The notes beneath the pieces were generated by a model, which ran no database searches, was not told the origin of the DNA, and saw nothing but the letters and a program-made list of their open reading frames with translations. Below are positions 25,381 to 33,840 of a DNA stretch of 35,438 nucleotides, one piece after another (position 1 is the stretch's first letter; each line of letters starts with the position of its first letter). The DNA is taken from assembly GCF_004353925.1 (NCBI RefSeq), contig NZ_SMOK01000030.1:1-35438 (forward strand). Reading direction: 5' to 3'. The position numbers and the translations under genes are program-made. The DNA is from Pseudomonas sp. H9. Its GTDB lineage: Bacteria > Pseudomonadota > Gammaproteobacteria > Pseudomonadales > Pseudomonadaceae.

Positions 25381-25402
25381 GGTGCGGGCATTTGCCCGCA
25401 CC
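25381..25402 (+). other. Perfect hairpin in the sdhB-sucA intergenic region
   Basis: GGTGCGGGC and GCCCGCACC (9-base stem, ATTT loop) lie 31 bases after sdhB. No T run follows, so it is more likely an mRNA-end stabiliser or processing site than a simple terminator. Confidence 0.7.
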
Positions 25403-25404
25403 AA

Positions 25405-25594
25405 GGTGAAACCAAGCGAAGGCCCACAAAGCCCGAGCTTTTACCTATGAAGATATGAGACCAGCAGGGGCTTCCGGGCTGGTACCCGGAAAATCTGTGG
25501 GATCCTTGGTGGCTTGGTTCGGTCGCTGCATCAGGACTTTTCCAGGCATATCGTGGCTCTCGTAGATCCGTCCCCTAACCGAGGGTGACCAAGC
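25405..25594 (+). ncRNA. Structured sucA leader RNA (probable sucA-II motif)
   Basis: A composite long-range stem pairs 25410-25428 with 25496-25519: AACCAAGC/GCTTGGTT, AAGG/CCTT, CCCACA/TGTGGG, with small bulges. It encloses hairpins AAGC-CCGA-GCTT (25429-25440) and ACCAGC/GCTGGT (25460-25483). Downstream, CCCT and AGGG (plus GTC/GAC around one bulge, 25570-25589) hide the sucA Shine-Dalgarno GAGGG. The layout is that of a cis-regulatory RNA. A Pseudomonas 'sucA-II' motif upstream of sucA has been proposed by comparative genomics; identity with it is inferred from location only. Confidence 0.7.
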
Positions 25595-28426
25595 ATGCAA
25601 GAAAGCGTGATGCAGCGCATGTGGGAAAGCGCCCACCTTTCAGGTGGTAACGCTGCATATGTGGAAGAGCTCTACGAGCTTTACCTGCACGACCCTAACG
25701 CTGTGCCAGAAGAGTGGCGCACTTACTTCCAGAAGTTGCCCGCCGAAGGCAGCACCGCTACCGATGTATCGCACTCGACAATCCGCGACCATTTCGTACT
25801 GCTGGCAAAGAACCAGCGCCGCGCCCAACCGGTTTCCGCCGGAAGCGTGAGCAGTGAACACGAGAAGAAGCAGGTTGAAGTACTGCGACTGATCCAGGCC
25901 TACCGTATGCGCGGCCACCAAGCCGCCAAGCTCGACCCCCTGGGGTTGTGGCAGCGCCCTGCGCCAGTAGACCTGTCGATCAATCACTACGGCTTGACCA
26001 ATGCCGATCTTGATACGACCTTCCGTGCCGGCGACCTGTTCATCGGCAAAGAGGAAGCGAGCCTACGCGAAATCTTCGACGCTTTGCAGCAGACATATTG
26101 CCGCACCATTGGCGCCGAATTTACCCACATCGTCGACTCCGAGCAGCGCAGCTGGTTCCAGCAGCGTCTGGAGAGCGTTCGTGGGCGCCCGGTCGTTTCT
26201 GCGGATGTCCAGAGCCACCTGCTCGAGCGTGTGACCGCAGCAGAAGGTCTGGAAAAATACCTGGGTACCAAATACCCGGGCACCAAGCGTTTCGGCCTGG
26301 AAGGCGGCGAAAGCCTGATTCCGATGCTGGACGAAATGATTCAGCGTTCCGGTTCCTACGGTACCAAAGAAGTTGTGATCGGCATGGCCCACCGTGGCCG
26401 TCTGAACGTGCTGGTCAACACCTTCGGCAAGAACCCGCGCGAGCTGTTCGACGAGTTCGAAGGCAAGAAGAAGGTCGAGCTGGGCTCTGGTGACGTTAAA
26501 TACCACCAAGGCTTCTCGTCCAACGTGATGACCGCAGGTGGTGAAGTTCACCTGGCCATGGCGTTCAACCCTTCGCACCTGGAGATCGTATCGCCAGTGG
26601 TTGAAGGTTCGGTGCGTGCCCGTCAAGACCGTCGTAACGACGTTGTTGGCGACAAGGTACTGCCGATTTCCATCCACGGTGACGCGGCATTCGCCGGTCA
26701 GGGCGTGGTCATGGAAACCTTCCAGATGTCGCAAACCCGCGGTTTCAAGACCGGCGGTACTGTGCACATCGTGATCAACAACCAGGTTGGTTTCACCATC
26801 AGCAACCCGCTGGACTCGCGTTCCACCGAGTACGCCACCGACGTCGCCAAAATGATTCAGGCGCCGATCCTGCACGTTAACGGTGATGATCCAGAAGCTG
26901 TTCTGTTCGTGACCCAGCTTGCCGTTGACTACCGCATGCAGTTCAAGCGTGACGTGGTCATCGACCTGGTTTGCTACCGTCGTCGCGGCCACAACGAGGC
27001 CGACGAGCCGAACGGCACCCAGCCGCTGATGTACCAGCAGATCGCCAAGCAGCGCACTACCCGTGAGCTGTACGCCGAAAGCCTGATTCAAGCCGGTCGT
27101 CTCGATCTCGAGCGCGTCCAGGCCAAGGTTGACGAGTACCGCAACGCGCTGGACAACGGCCTGCACGTAGTGAAGAGCCTGGTTAAAGAGCCGAACAAAG
27201 AGCTGTTCGTTGACTGGCGTCCGTACCTGGGTCACACCTGGACAGCGCGTCACGACACCCGTTTCGACCTCAAGACCCTTCAGGATCTGTCGTCCAAGCT
27301 GCTTGAACTGCCGGAAGGCTTCGTGGTTCAGCGTCAGGTTTCGAAGATCTACGAAGACCGCCAGAAGATGCAGGCCGGTGGCTTGCCGATCAACTGGGGC
27401 TACGCCGAAACCATGGCCTACGCGACCCTGCTGTTCGAAGGTCATCCGATCCGTATGACCGGTCAGGACATTGGTCGTGGCACGTTCTCTCACCGCCACG
27501 CGGTGTTGCACAACCAGAAAGACGCCAGCACCTACCTGCCGCTGAAGAACCTGTACGCCGGTCAGCCACGCTTCGACCTGTACGACTCCTTCCTGTCGGA
27601 AGAGGCAGTATTGGCCTTTGAGTACGGCTACTCCACCACCACGCCAAACGCGCTGGTGATCTGGGAAGCTCAGTTCGGCGACTTCGCCAACGGTGCCCAG
27701 GTGGTTGTCGACCAGTTCATCACCAGCGGTGAGCACAAGTGGGGCCGTCTGTGCGGTCTGACCATGCTGCTGCCTCACGGTTATGAAGGGCAGGGGCCTG
27801 AGCACTCCTCGGCACGTCTGGAGCGTTACCTGCAGCTGTGCGCCGAGCACAACGTTCAGGTTTGCGTACCGACCACGCCGGCTCAGATCTACCACCTGCT
27901 GCGTCGTCAGGTCATCCGTCCGCTGCGTAAGCCGCTGATCGTACTGACGCCGAAGTCGCTGCTGCGCCACAAGCTGGCCATCTCGACTCTGGAAGAACTG
28001 GCCGAAGGCTCGTTCCAGACGGTGATCCCGGAAATCGATACCCTCGATCCGAAAAAGGTCACTCGCCTGGTCCTGTGCAGCGGCAAGGTCTACTACGATC
28101 TGCTGGAAAAACGCCGTGCCGAAGGCCGTGAAGACATCGCCATCGTGCGTATCGAACAGCTGTATCCATTCCCTGAGGACGATCTGGTCGAGATCCTCGC
28201 GCCGTACACCAATCTCAAAGATGTGGTGTGGTGCCAGGAAGAGCCGATGAACCAGGGCGCCTGGTACAGCAGCCAGCACCACATGCGCCGTATCCTGACT
28301 CGCCACAATAAAGAGCTGGTTCTGGAATACGCCGGTCGTGATGCTTCGGCAGCACCAGCCTGTGGCTATGCTTCGATGCACGCTGAGCAGCAAGAAAAGC
28401 TGCTGCAAGATGCTTTCACTGTTTAA
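25595..28426 (+). CDS. sucA: 2-oxoglutarate dehydrogenase E1 component
   Basis: A 943-residue thiamine-diphosphate enzyme that decarboxylates 2-oxoglutarate and reductively succinylates the lipoyl group of SucB. Motifs: MRGHQAAKLDPLG near residue 105, IGMAHRGRLNVLVN, the ThDP/Mg region HVNGDDPEAVLFV with CYRRRGHNEADEPN, and the pyrimidine-binding domain with GQDIGRGTFSHRHAVLH. The start at 25595 follows GAGGGTGA; MQRMWESAHLSGGNAAY at 25610 is a possible later start. The N-terminus resembles the peripheral segment that binds E2. Confidence 0.97.
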   Translation: MQESVMQRMWESAHLSGGNAAYVEELYELYLHDPNAVPEEWRTYFQKLPAEGSTATDVSHSTIRDHFVLLAKNQRRAQPVSAGSVSSEHEKKQVEVLRLIQAYRMRGHQAAKLDPLGLWQRPAPVDLSINHYGLTNADLDTTFRAGDLFIGKEEASLREIFDALQQTYCRTIGAEFTHIVDSEQRSWFQQRLESVRGRPVVSADVQSHLLERVTAAEGLEKYLGTKYPGTKRFGLEGGESLIPMLDEMIQRSGSYGTKEVVIGMAHRGRLNVLVNTFGKNPRELFDEFEGKKKVELGSGDVKYHQGFSSNVMTAGGEVHLAMAFNPSHLEIVSPVVEGSVRARQDRRNDVVGDKVLPISIHGDAAFAGQGVVMETFQMSQTRGFKTGGTVHIVINNQVGFTISNPLDSRSTEYATDVAKMIQAPILHVNGDDPEAVLFVTQLAVDYRMQFKRDVVIDLVCYRRRGHNEADEPNGTQPLMYQQIAKQRTTRELYAESLIQAGRLDLERVQAKVDEYRNALDNGLHVVKSLVKEPNKELFVDWRPYLGHTWTARHDTRFDLKTLQDLSSKLLELPEGFVVQRQVSKIYEDRQKMQAGGLPINWGYAETMAYATLLFEGHPIRMTGQDIGRGTFSHRHAVLHNQKDASTYLPLKNLYAGQPRFDLYDSFLSEEAVLAFEYGYSTTTPNALVIWEAQFGDFANGAQVVVDQFITSGEHKWGRLCGLTMLLPHGYEGQGPEHSSARLERYLQLCAEHNVQVCVPTTPAQIYHLLRRQVIRPLRKPLIVLTPKSLLRHKLAISTLEELAEGSFQTVIPEIDTLDPKKVTRLVLCSGKVYYDLLEKRRAEGREDIAIVRIEQLYPFPEDDLVEILAPYTNLKDVVWCQEEPMNQGAWYSSQHHMRRILTRHNKELVLEYAGRDASAAPACGYASMHAEQQEKLLQDAFTV

Positions 28427-28468
28427 TGCCATCGCGCACTAGAAACCGAATTTAAGGAACCACTGATA

Positions 28469-29692
28469 ATGGCTATCGAGATCAAAGCCCCTACTTTCCC
28501 GGAATCGGTTGCCGATGGCACCGTTGCCACCTGGCACAAACAACCGGGCGAAGCCGTCAAGCGCGACGAGCTGATCGTCGACATCGAGACCGACAAAGTC
28601 GTTCTGGAAGTACTGGCTACTGCTGACGGCGTACTGGGCGCTATCGTCAAGGGCGAGGGCGAAACCGTCCTGTCCGACGAAGTCCTGGGTTCGATCGAAG
28701 AAGGTGGCGTTGCCGCTGCTGCTCCTGCCGCTGCTGCAGCACCGGCTCCAGTTGCTGCCGCTGCTGCACCGGCTGCTGCGGACGAAGACGCCATTGGCGC
28801 TCCGGCTGCTCGCAAGCTGGCTGAAGAAAACGGCATCGCGCTGAACAGCATCAAAGGCACCGGTAAAGACGGTCGCATCACCAAGGAAGACGTCGTTGCG
28901 GCCATCGAAGCGAAGAAATCCGCTCCGGCTGCTGCGCCTGCTGCCAAGCCTGCTGCTGCCGCTGCTGCGCCAGTCGTTGCTACCGGCGACCGTACCGAGA
29001 AGCGCGTTCCAATGACTCGCGTACGTGCCACCGTGGCCAAGCGCCTGGTCGAAGCACAGTCGAACATGGCCATGCTGACCACCTTCAACGAAGTCGACAT
29101 GACCGAAGTCATGGCCCTGCGTTCGAAGTACAAGGACCTGTTCGAGAAGACCCACAACGGCGTACGTCTGGGCTTCATGTCGTTCTTCGTCAAGGCAGCT
29201 ACCGAAGCGCTGAAACGCTTCCCGGCCGTTAACGCCTCGATCGACGGTTCCGACATCGTCTACCACGGTTACGCGGACATCGGCGTTGCCGTTTCCAGCG
29301 ACCGTGGCCTGGTAGTACCGGTTCTGCGTAACGCCGAGCAGATGAGCCTGGCTGAAATCGAGAACGGCATTGCCACCTTCGGCAAGAAGGCACGTGACGG
29401 TAAACTGTCGATCGACGAAATGACCGGCGGTACCTTCACCATCACCAACGGTGGTACCTTCGGTTCGATGATGTCGACCCCGATCGTCAACCCGCCGCAG
29501 GCTGCTATCCTGGGCATGCACAACATCATCCAGCGTCCTATGGCCGTTAACGGTCAGGTCGTAATCCGTCCGATGATGTACCTGGCACTGTCCTACGATC
29601 ACCGCCTGATCGACGGTAAAGAAGCCGTGACCTTCCTGGTGACCATCAAGAACCTGCTGGAAGATCCAGCTCGTCTGCTGCTGGATATCTGA
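28469..29692 (+). CDS. sucB: 2-oxoglutarate dehydrogenase E2 (dihydrolipoamide succinyltransferase)
   Basis: A 407-residue core of the oxoglutarate dehydrogenase complex. Residues 1-76 form one lipoyl domain with the lipoylated Lys43 in DIETDKVVLEV. An Ala/Pro-rich hinge follows, then a peripheral-subunit-binding domain (AARKLAEENGIALNSIKGTG), a second Ala-rich hinge and the catalytic domain ending in YDHRLIDGKEAV with the active His and Asp. A single lipoyl domain is normal for E2o. AAGGA upstream of the ATG; 42 bases after sucA. Confidence 0.97.
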   Translation: MAIEIKAPTFPESVADGTVATWHKQPGEAVKRDELIVDIETDKVVLEVLATADGVLGAIVKGEGETVLSDEVLGSIEEGGVAAAAPAAAAAPAPVAAAAAPAAADEDAIGAPAARKLAEENGIALNSIKGTGKDGRITKEDVVAAIEAKKSAPAAAPAAKPAAAAAAPVVATGDRTEKRVPMTRVRATVAKRLVEAQSNMAMLTTFNEVDMTEVMALRSKYKDLFEKTHNGVRLGFMSFFVKAATEALKRFPAVNASIDGSDIVYHGYADIGVAVSSDRGLVVPVLRNAEQMSLAEIENGIATFGKKARDGKLSIDEMTGGTFTITNGGTFGSMMSTPIVNPPQAAILGMHNIIQRPMAVNGQVVIRPMMYLALSYDHRLIDGKEAVTFLVTIKNLLEDPARLLLDI

Positions 29693-29696
29693 TTGA

Positions 29697-29780
29697 GCAG
29701 CTGCAAGCTGCAAGCTACAAGCTGCAAGCCCGAACGGTTTGCGCTTGAGCTTGTGGCTTGCAGCTTGTCGCTTGCAGCTT
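29697..29780. repeat. Inverted repeat of CAAGCTG units between sucB and lpd
   Basis: Left arm 29705-29729 and right arm 29756-29780 are reverse complements over 25 bases with one mismatch. Each arm is built from repeats of the type AAGCTGCAAGC / AAGCTACAAGC. It belongs by appearance to a second, REP-unrelated class of Pseudomonas intergenic repeat. The right arm ends four bases before the lpd Shine-Dalgarno. Confidence 0.8.
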
Positions 29781-29797
29781 TAAAGAGGATTTTCTGA

Positions 29798-31234
29798 ATG
29801 TCGCAAAAATTTGATGTGGTAGTGATTGGTGCAGGTCCTGGCGGCTACGTAGCTGCGATCAAGGCTGCACAACTCGGTCTGAGCACTGCCTGTATCGAGA
29901 AGTACACTGACGGCGAAGGCAAACTGGCCCTCGGCGGTACCTGCCTGAACGTGGGTTGCATTCCATCCAAGGCGCTGCTGGACAGCTCCTGGAAGTACAA
30001 GGAAGCCAAAGAGAGCTTCAACGTTCACGGTATCTCCACCGGCGAAGTCAAAATGGACGTCGCTGCGATGGTTGGCCGCAAGGCTGGCATCGTCAAGAAC
30101 CTGACCGGCGGTGTTGCCACCCTGTTCAAGGCCAACGGCGTTACTTCGATCCAGGGTCACGGCAAACTGCTGGCTGGCAAGAAAGTCGAAGTCACCAAGG
30201 CTGACGGTACTACCGAAATCATCGAAGCCGAAAACGTCATCCTGGCTTCCGGTTCGCGTCCGATCGACATTCCACCGGCTCCGGTTGACCAGAACGTCAT
30301 CGTCGACTCCACTGGCGCCCTGGAATTCCAGGCTGTGCCTAAGCGTCTGGGCGTGATCGGCGCGGGTGTTATCGGTCTGGAGCTGGGTTCGGTCTGGGCT
30401 CGCCTGGGTGCAGAAGTTACTGTTCTGGAAGCCCTGGACACCTTCCTGATGGCTGCTGACACCGCCGTCTCCAAGGAAGCCCTGAAAACCCTGACCAAGC
30501 AAGGTCTGGACATCAAGCTGGGCGCTCGCGTCACCGGCTCCAAGGTCAACGGCGCTGAAGTCGAAGTGACCTACACCGATGCCAACGGCGAGCAGAAAAT
30601 CACCTTCGACAAGCTGATCGTTGCAGTCGGCCGTCGTCCGGTGACCACTGATCTGCTGGCTGCCGACAGCGGCGTGACCATCGATGAGCGTGGTTTCATC
30701 TTCGTTGACGATCATTGCGCGACCAGCGTACCAGGCGTTTACGCCATCGGTGACGTGGTTCGTGGCATGATGCTGGCTCACAAGGCCTCGGAAGAGGGCA
30801 TCATGGTTGTCGAGCGCATCAAAGGCCACAAAGCCCAGATGAACTACGACCTGATCCCTTCGGTTATCTACACCCACCCGGAAATCGCATGGGTTGGTAA
30901 AACCGAACAAACCTTGAAGGCTGAAGGCGTTGAGGTTAACGTGGGCACCTTCCCGTTCGCGGCCAGCGGCCGTGCGATGGCTGCCAACGACACCGGTGGT
31001 TTCGTCAAGGTCATCGCCGATGCCAAGACCGACCGCGTTCTGGGTGTACACGTGATTGGCCCATCGGCTGCCGAACTGGTGCAGCAGGGTGCAATCGCAA
31101 TGGAATTCGGCACCAGCGCCGAAGACCTGGGCATGATGGTTTTCTCCCATCCGACCCTGTCCGAAGCGCTGCATGAAGCCGCGCTGGCTGTGAATGGCGG
31201 TGCCATCCACGTAGCCAACCGTAAGAAGCGTTAA
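29798..31234 (+). CDS. lpd: Dihydrolipoamide dehydrogenase (E3)
   Basis: A 478-residue FAD/NAD disulfide oxidoreductase that reoxidises dihydrolipoamide of the oxoglutarate dehydrogenase complex (called lpdG in some pseudomonads). FAD fold VVVIGAGPGGYVAA; redox-active disulfide in GGTCLNVGCIPSKALL; NAD fold VIGAGVIGLELGSVWARLG; YAIGDVVRGMMLAHKASEEG; and the C-terminal interface HPTLSEALHEA with the catalytic His-Glu pair. GAGGA precedes the ATG by eight bases. Confidence 0.97.
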   Translation: MSQKFDVVVIGAGPGGYVAAIKAAQLGLSTACIEKYTDGEGKLALGGTCLNVGCIPSKALLDSSWKYKEAKESFNVHGISTGEVKMDVAAMVGRKAGIVKNLTGGVATLFKANGVTSIQGHGKLLAGKKVEVTKADGTTEIIEAENVILASGSRPIDIPPAPVDQNVIVDSTGALEFQAVPKRLGVIGAGVIGLELGSVWARLGAEVTVLEALDTFLMAADTAVSKEALKTLTKQGLDIKLGARVTGSKVNGAEVEVTYTDANGEQKITFDKLIVAVGRRPVTTDLLAADSGVTIDERGFIFVDDHCATSVPGVYAIGDVVRGMMLAHKASEEGIMVVERIKGHKAQMNYDLIPSVIYTHPEIAWVGKTEQTLKAEGVEVNVGTFPFAASGRAMAANDTGGFVKVIADAKTDRVLGVHVIGPSAAELVQQGAIAMEFGTSAEDLGMMVFSHPTLSEALHEAALAVNGGAIHVANRKKR

Positions 31235-31409
31235 ACAATAAGAAACCACGGCGGGTGGCCCGTCGTGAGTCTTGCGTGCATGACTCACCGCGGAAAGTCC
31301 GCCGGACTCGAACTCCCGGAGCATACTGGGAGCAAGTGGTCACAGGTGGCGCGGCACTCCCAAAGAGCGCAGCGCCGAAGCGCAGTACCTAACGAAGACG
31401 GTAAAAAGC
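31235..31409 (+). ncRNA. Structured sucC leader RNA (probable sucC motif)
   Basis: The 175-base gap before sucC is dense in hairpins: 31247-31255/31259-31267 (9 pairs, one G-U); GAGTC/GACTC around 31267-31288, which competes with the first for 31265-31267; GCGGA/TCCGC at 31290-31302; CTCCCGG/CTGGGAG at 31313-31332; and GGCGC/GCGCC at 31348-31376. The sucC start has only a weak Shine-Dalgarno. A Pseudomonas-specific 'sucC' RNA motif in this position has been proposed by comparative genomics; the match is by location and structure, not by alignment. Confidence 0.68.
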
Positions 31410-32576
31410 ATGAATCTTCACGAGTATCAGGGTAAGCAGCTGTTCGCTGAATACGGCCTGCCAGTTTCCAAGGGTTTCGCAGTCGATACCCCTGAGCAAG
31501 CGGCAGAAGCCTGCGACAAGATCGGTGGTTCGGAGTGGGTCGTCAAAGCCCAGGTCCACGCTGGTGGTCGCGGTAAAGCGGGCGGCGTCAAGCTGGTTCG
31601 CAGCAAAGAAGACGCCAAGGCGTTCGCTGCGCAATGGTTGGGCAAGCGTCTGGTCACCTACCAGACTGACGCCAACGGTCAGCCAGTGTCCAAGATCCTG
31701 GTCGAATCCTGCACTGACATCGCCAAAGAGCTGTACCTGGGCGCTGTAGTCGACCGCTCGAGCCGTCGTATCGTGTTCATGGCCTCCACCGAAGGTGGCG
31801 TGGACATCGAGAAAGTCGCTCACGAAACTCCTGAGAAGATCCTCAAGGCTACTATCGATCCGCTGGTTGGCGCTCAGCCATACCAGGGTCGTGAACTGGC
31901 GTTCCAGCTGGGTCTGGAAGGCAAGCAAGTTGCACAGTTCGCCAAGATTTTCGTCGGCCTGGCCAAGCTGTTCAAAGACCACGACCTGGCCCTGCTGGAA
32001 GTCAACCCGCTGGTCATCAAGGCCGACGGCGACCTGCACTGCCTCGATGCCAAGATCAACATCGACGCTAACGCCATGTACCGTCAGCCTAAGCTGAAAA
32101 CCTTCCACGACCCGTCGCAAGACGATCCTCGTGAAGCCCACGCTGCCAGCTTCGAGCTGAACTACGTGGCCCTGGAAGGCAACATCGGCTGCATGGTCAA
32201 CGGTGCTGGCCTGGCCATGGGTACCATGGACATCGTCAACCTGCACGGCGGCAAGCCAGCCAACTTCCTCGACGTAGGTGGTGGTGCTACCAAAGAGCGC
32301 GTGACCGAAGCCTTCAAGATCATTCTGTCCGACAGCAATGTCGCGGCCGTTCTGGTTAACATCTTCGGCGGCATCGTTCGCTGCGACATGATTGCCGAAG
32401 GCATCATCGGTGCAGTGAAAGAAGTTGGTGTCAAGGTTCCGGTTGTCGTCCGTCTGGAAGGTAACAACGCTGAACTGGGCGCTAAAGTACTGGCAGAAAG
32501 CGGTTTGAACATCATTGCGGCCACCAGCCTGACCGACGCTGCTCAACAAGTTGTAAAAGCTGCGGAGGGCAAGTAA
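31410..32576 (+). CDS. sucC: Succinyl-CoA synthetase beta subunit
   Basis: A 388-residue nucleotide-binding subunit that pairs with SucD to convert succinyl-CoA to succinate with ATP or GTP formation. An ATP-grasp domain opens MNLHEYQGKQLFAEYGLPV; VKAQVHAGGRGKAGGVKLV is the nucleotide-binding loop; LLEVNPLVIKADGDLHCLDAKI binds Mg; and GCMVNGAGLAMGTMDIVNLHGG is characteristic. The stop overlaps the sucD start by one base (TAATG), so the subunits are coupled. Confidence 0.97.
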   Translation: MNLHEYQGKQLFAEYGLPVSKGFAVDTPEQAAEACDKIGGSEWVVKAQVHAGGRGKAGGVKLVRSKEDAKAFAAQWLGKRLVTYQTDANGQPVSKILVESCTDIAKELYLGAVVDRSSRRIVFMASTEGGVDIEKVAHETPEKILKATIDPLVGAQPYQGRELAFQLGLEGKQVAQFAKIFVGLAKLFKDHDLALLEVNPLVIKADGDLHCLDAKINIDANAMYRQPKLKTFHDPSQDDPREAHAASFELNYVALEGNIGCMVNGAGLAMGTMDIVNLHGGKPANFLDVGGGATKERVTEAFKIILSDSNVAAVLVNIFGGIVRCDMIAEGIIGAVKEVGVKVPVVVRLEGNNAELGAKVLAESGLNIIAATSLTDAAQQVVKAAEGK

Positions 32577-33460
32577 TGAGCGTCCTGATCAATAAAGACA
32601 CCAAAGTTATCTGCCAGGGCTTCACCGGCTCGCAAGGTACTTTCCACTCCGAACAAGCCATCGCCTACGGCACCAAGATGGTTGGCGGCGTGACTCCGGG
32701 CAAAGGCGGCACCACTCACCTGGGCCTGCCAGTGTTCAACACCGTTAAAGAAGCTGTTGAAGCTACTGGTGCTGACGCTTCGGTTATCTACGTTCCGGCT
32801 CCTTTCTGCAAAGATTCGATCCTGGAAGCAGCATTCGGCGGCATCAAGCTGATCGTCTGCATCACCGAAGGCATTCCTACCCTGGACATGCTGGATGCCA
32901 AGGTCAAGTGCGACGAGCTGGGTGTTACCCTGATCGGCCCTAACTGCCCAGGCGTTATCACTCCGGGCGAGTGCAAGATCGGCATCATGCCAGGTCACAT
33001 CCACTTGCCAGGCAAGGTCGGTATCGTTTCGCGTTCCGGCACCCTGACCTATGAAGCCGTCAAGCAGACCACTGACGCCGGTTTCGGTCAGTCCACCTGT
33101 GTTGGTATCGGTGGTGACCCGATCCCAGGTTCGAACTTCATCGACATCCTGAAGCTGTTCCAGGAAGATCCGAAGACCGAAGCGATCGTCATGATCGGTG
33201 AGATCGGCGGTTCGGCTGAAGAAGAAGCTGCTGCCTACATCAAGGCTAACGTGACCAAGCCTGTCGTTTCCTACATCGCTGGTGTTACCGCTCCTGCGGG
33301 CAAGCGTATGGGTCACGCTGGCGCGATCATCTCCGGCGGTAAAGGCACTGCAGACGAGAAATTCGCTGCTCTGCAAGACGCTGGTGTGAAAACCGTCCGT
33401 TCGCTGGCAGACATCGGCAAGGCCCTGGCCGAGCTGACTGGCTGGGAAGTGAAGAAGTAA
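32576..33460 (+). CDS. sucD: Succinyl-CoA synthetase alpha subunit
   Basis: A 294-residue CoA-binding subunit that carries the phosphohistidine intermediate. The Rossmann CoA domain includes GFTGSQGTFHSEQAIAYG. NCPGVITPGECKIGIMPGH is the CoA/active-site signature, and KRMGHAGAIISGGKGTA holds the phosphorylated His. Starts within the sucC stop and ends before a strong terminator, closing the TCA gene block. Confidence 0.97.
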   Translation: MSVLINKDTKVICQGFTGSQGTFHSEQAIAYGTKMVGGVTPGKGGTTHLGLPVFNTVKEAVEATGADASVIYVPAPFCKDSILEAAFGGIKLIVCITEGIPTLDMLDAKVKCDELGVTLIGPNCPGVITPGECKIGIMPGHIHLPGKVGIVSRSGTLTYEAVKQTTDAGFGQSTCVGIGGDPIPGSNFIDILKLFQEDPKTEAIVMIGEIGGSAEEEAAAYIKANVTKPVVSYIAGVTAPAGKRMGHAGAIISGGKGTADEKFAALQDAGVKTVRSLADIGKALAELTGWEVKK

Positions 33461-33476
33461 TCACTGCCCAGTGAAC

Positions 33477-33504
33477 AAAAAGGCCACCTTCGGGTGGCCT
33501 TTTT
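33477..33504 (+). terminator. Terminator of sucC-sucD
   Basis: AGGCCACC-TTCG-GGTGGCCT, a perfect stem with a stable TTCG tetraloop, is preceded by A residues and followed by Ts, 16 bases after the sucD stop. Confidence 0.95.
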
Positions 33505-33511
33505 GTTTGTC

Positions 33512-33582
33512 GGTAGGAGCGGGCTTGCCCGGCGATAGCGATCTGTCAGTCGCATCGTATCGCGGGGCAAGCGCGCTCCCAC
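33512..33582. repeat. REP inverted pair (copy 6)
   Basis: GGTAGGAGCGGGCTTGCCCG and a right arm (ATCGCGGGGCAAGCGCGCTCCCAC) with single-base departures from the consensus. It lies between the sucD terminator and the brnQ leader. Confidence 0.85.
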
Positions 33583-33775
33583 AGTATTGCCTGGTTGCAC
33601 CAGGTGATACCTGATTTGCTGTCACTCAGGCGACAAACAGGTGCGTTCATCGGACACCGCTCTAGGTGGCGGTGCGCTATCGGTACAACTTGGTTACACT
33701 GTCATCACTTTCGTGTCGGTGCCCCAAAAGGGTACGGGCATGCTTTAAAGGGCTTGTCTCATCCGGACGGGCTAC

Positions 33776-33799
33776 ATTTTCCCTCACCCAAGGGGAAAT
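33776..33799 (+). other. Hairpin in the brnQ leader
   Basis: ATTTTCCC (33776-33783) pairs with GGGGAAAT (33792-33799), one G-U, with an 8-base loop, 41 bases before the brnQ ATG. No T tract follows. The rest of the 255-base gap shows no gene and no clear promoter. Confidence 0.45.
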
Positions 33800-33840
33800 C
33801 CCTCTCTAAATCCCGATTTCAGAAGTGTGGTATTTCCTTA

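Noticed and set aside
25381..25402. Reading the 9-base hairpin after sdhB as an intrinsic terminator
   Set aside because: It lacks a T run, and the downstream sequence continues as the structured sucA leader.
22356..25427. 1,023-codon open frame on the minus strand across sdhD-sdhA-sdhB
   Set aside because: Exactly antisense to highly conserved sdh genes. Its translation is low-complexity Thr/Val/Gly/Gln/His text without any domain, as expected from strong codon bias in highly expressed GC-rich genes.
26063..28432. 789-codon minus-strand frame under sucA
   Set aside because: Same antisense artefact; no ribosome site, domain or hydrophobic pattern of its own.
33595..33840. N-terminal extension of brnQ of 82 residues
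   Set aside because: It begins in REP-adjacent sequence and has a hydrophilic, unconserved look; family proteins begin at MKVLKGQDILALGF.
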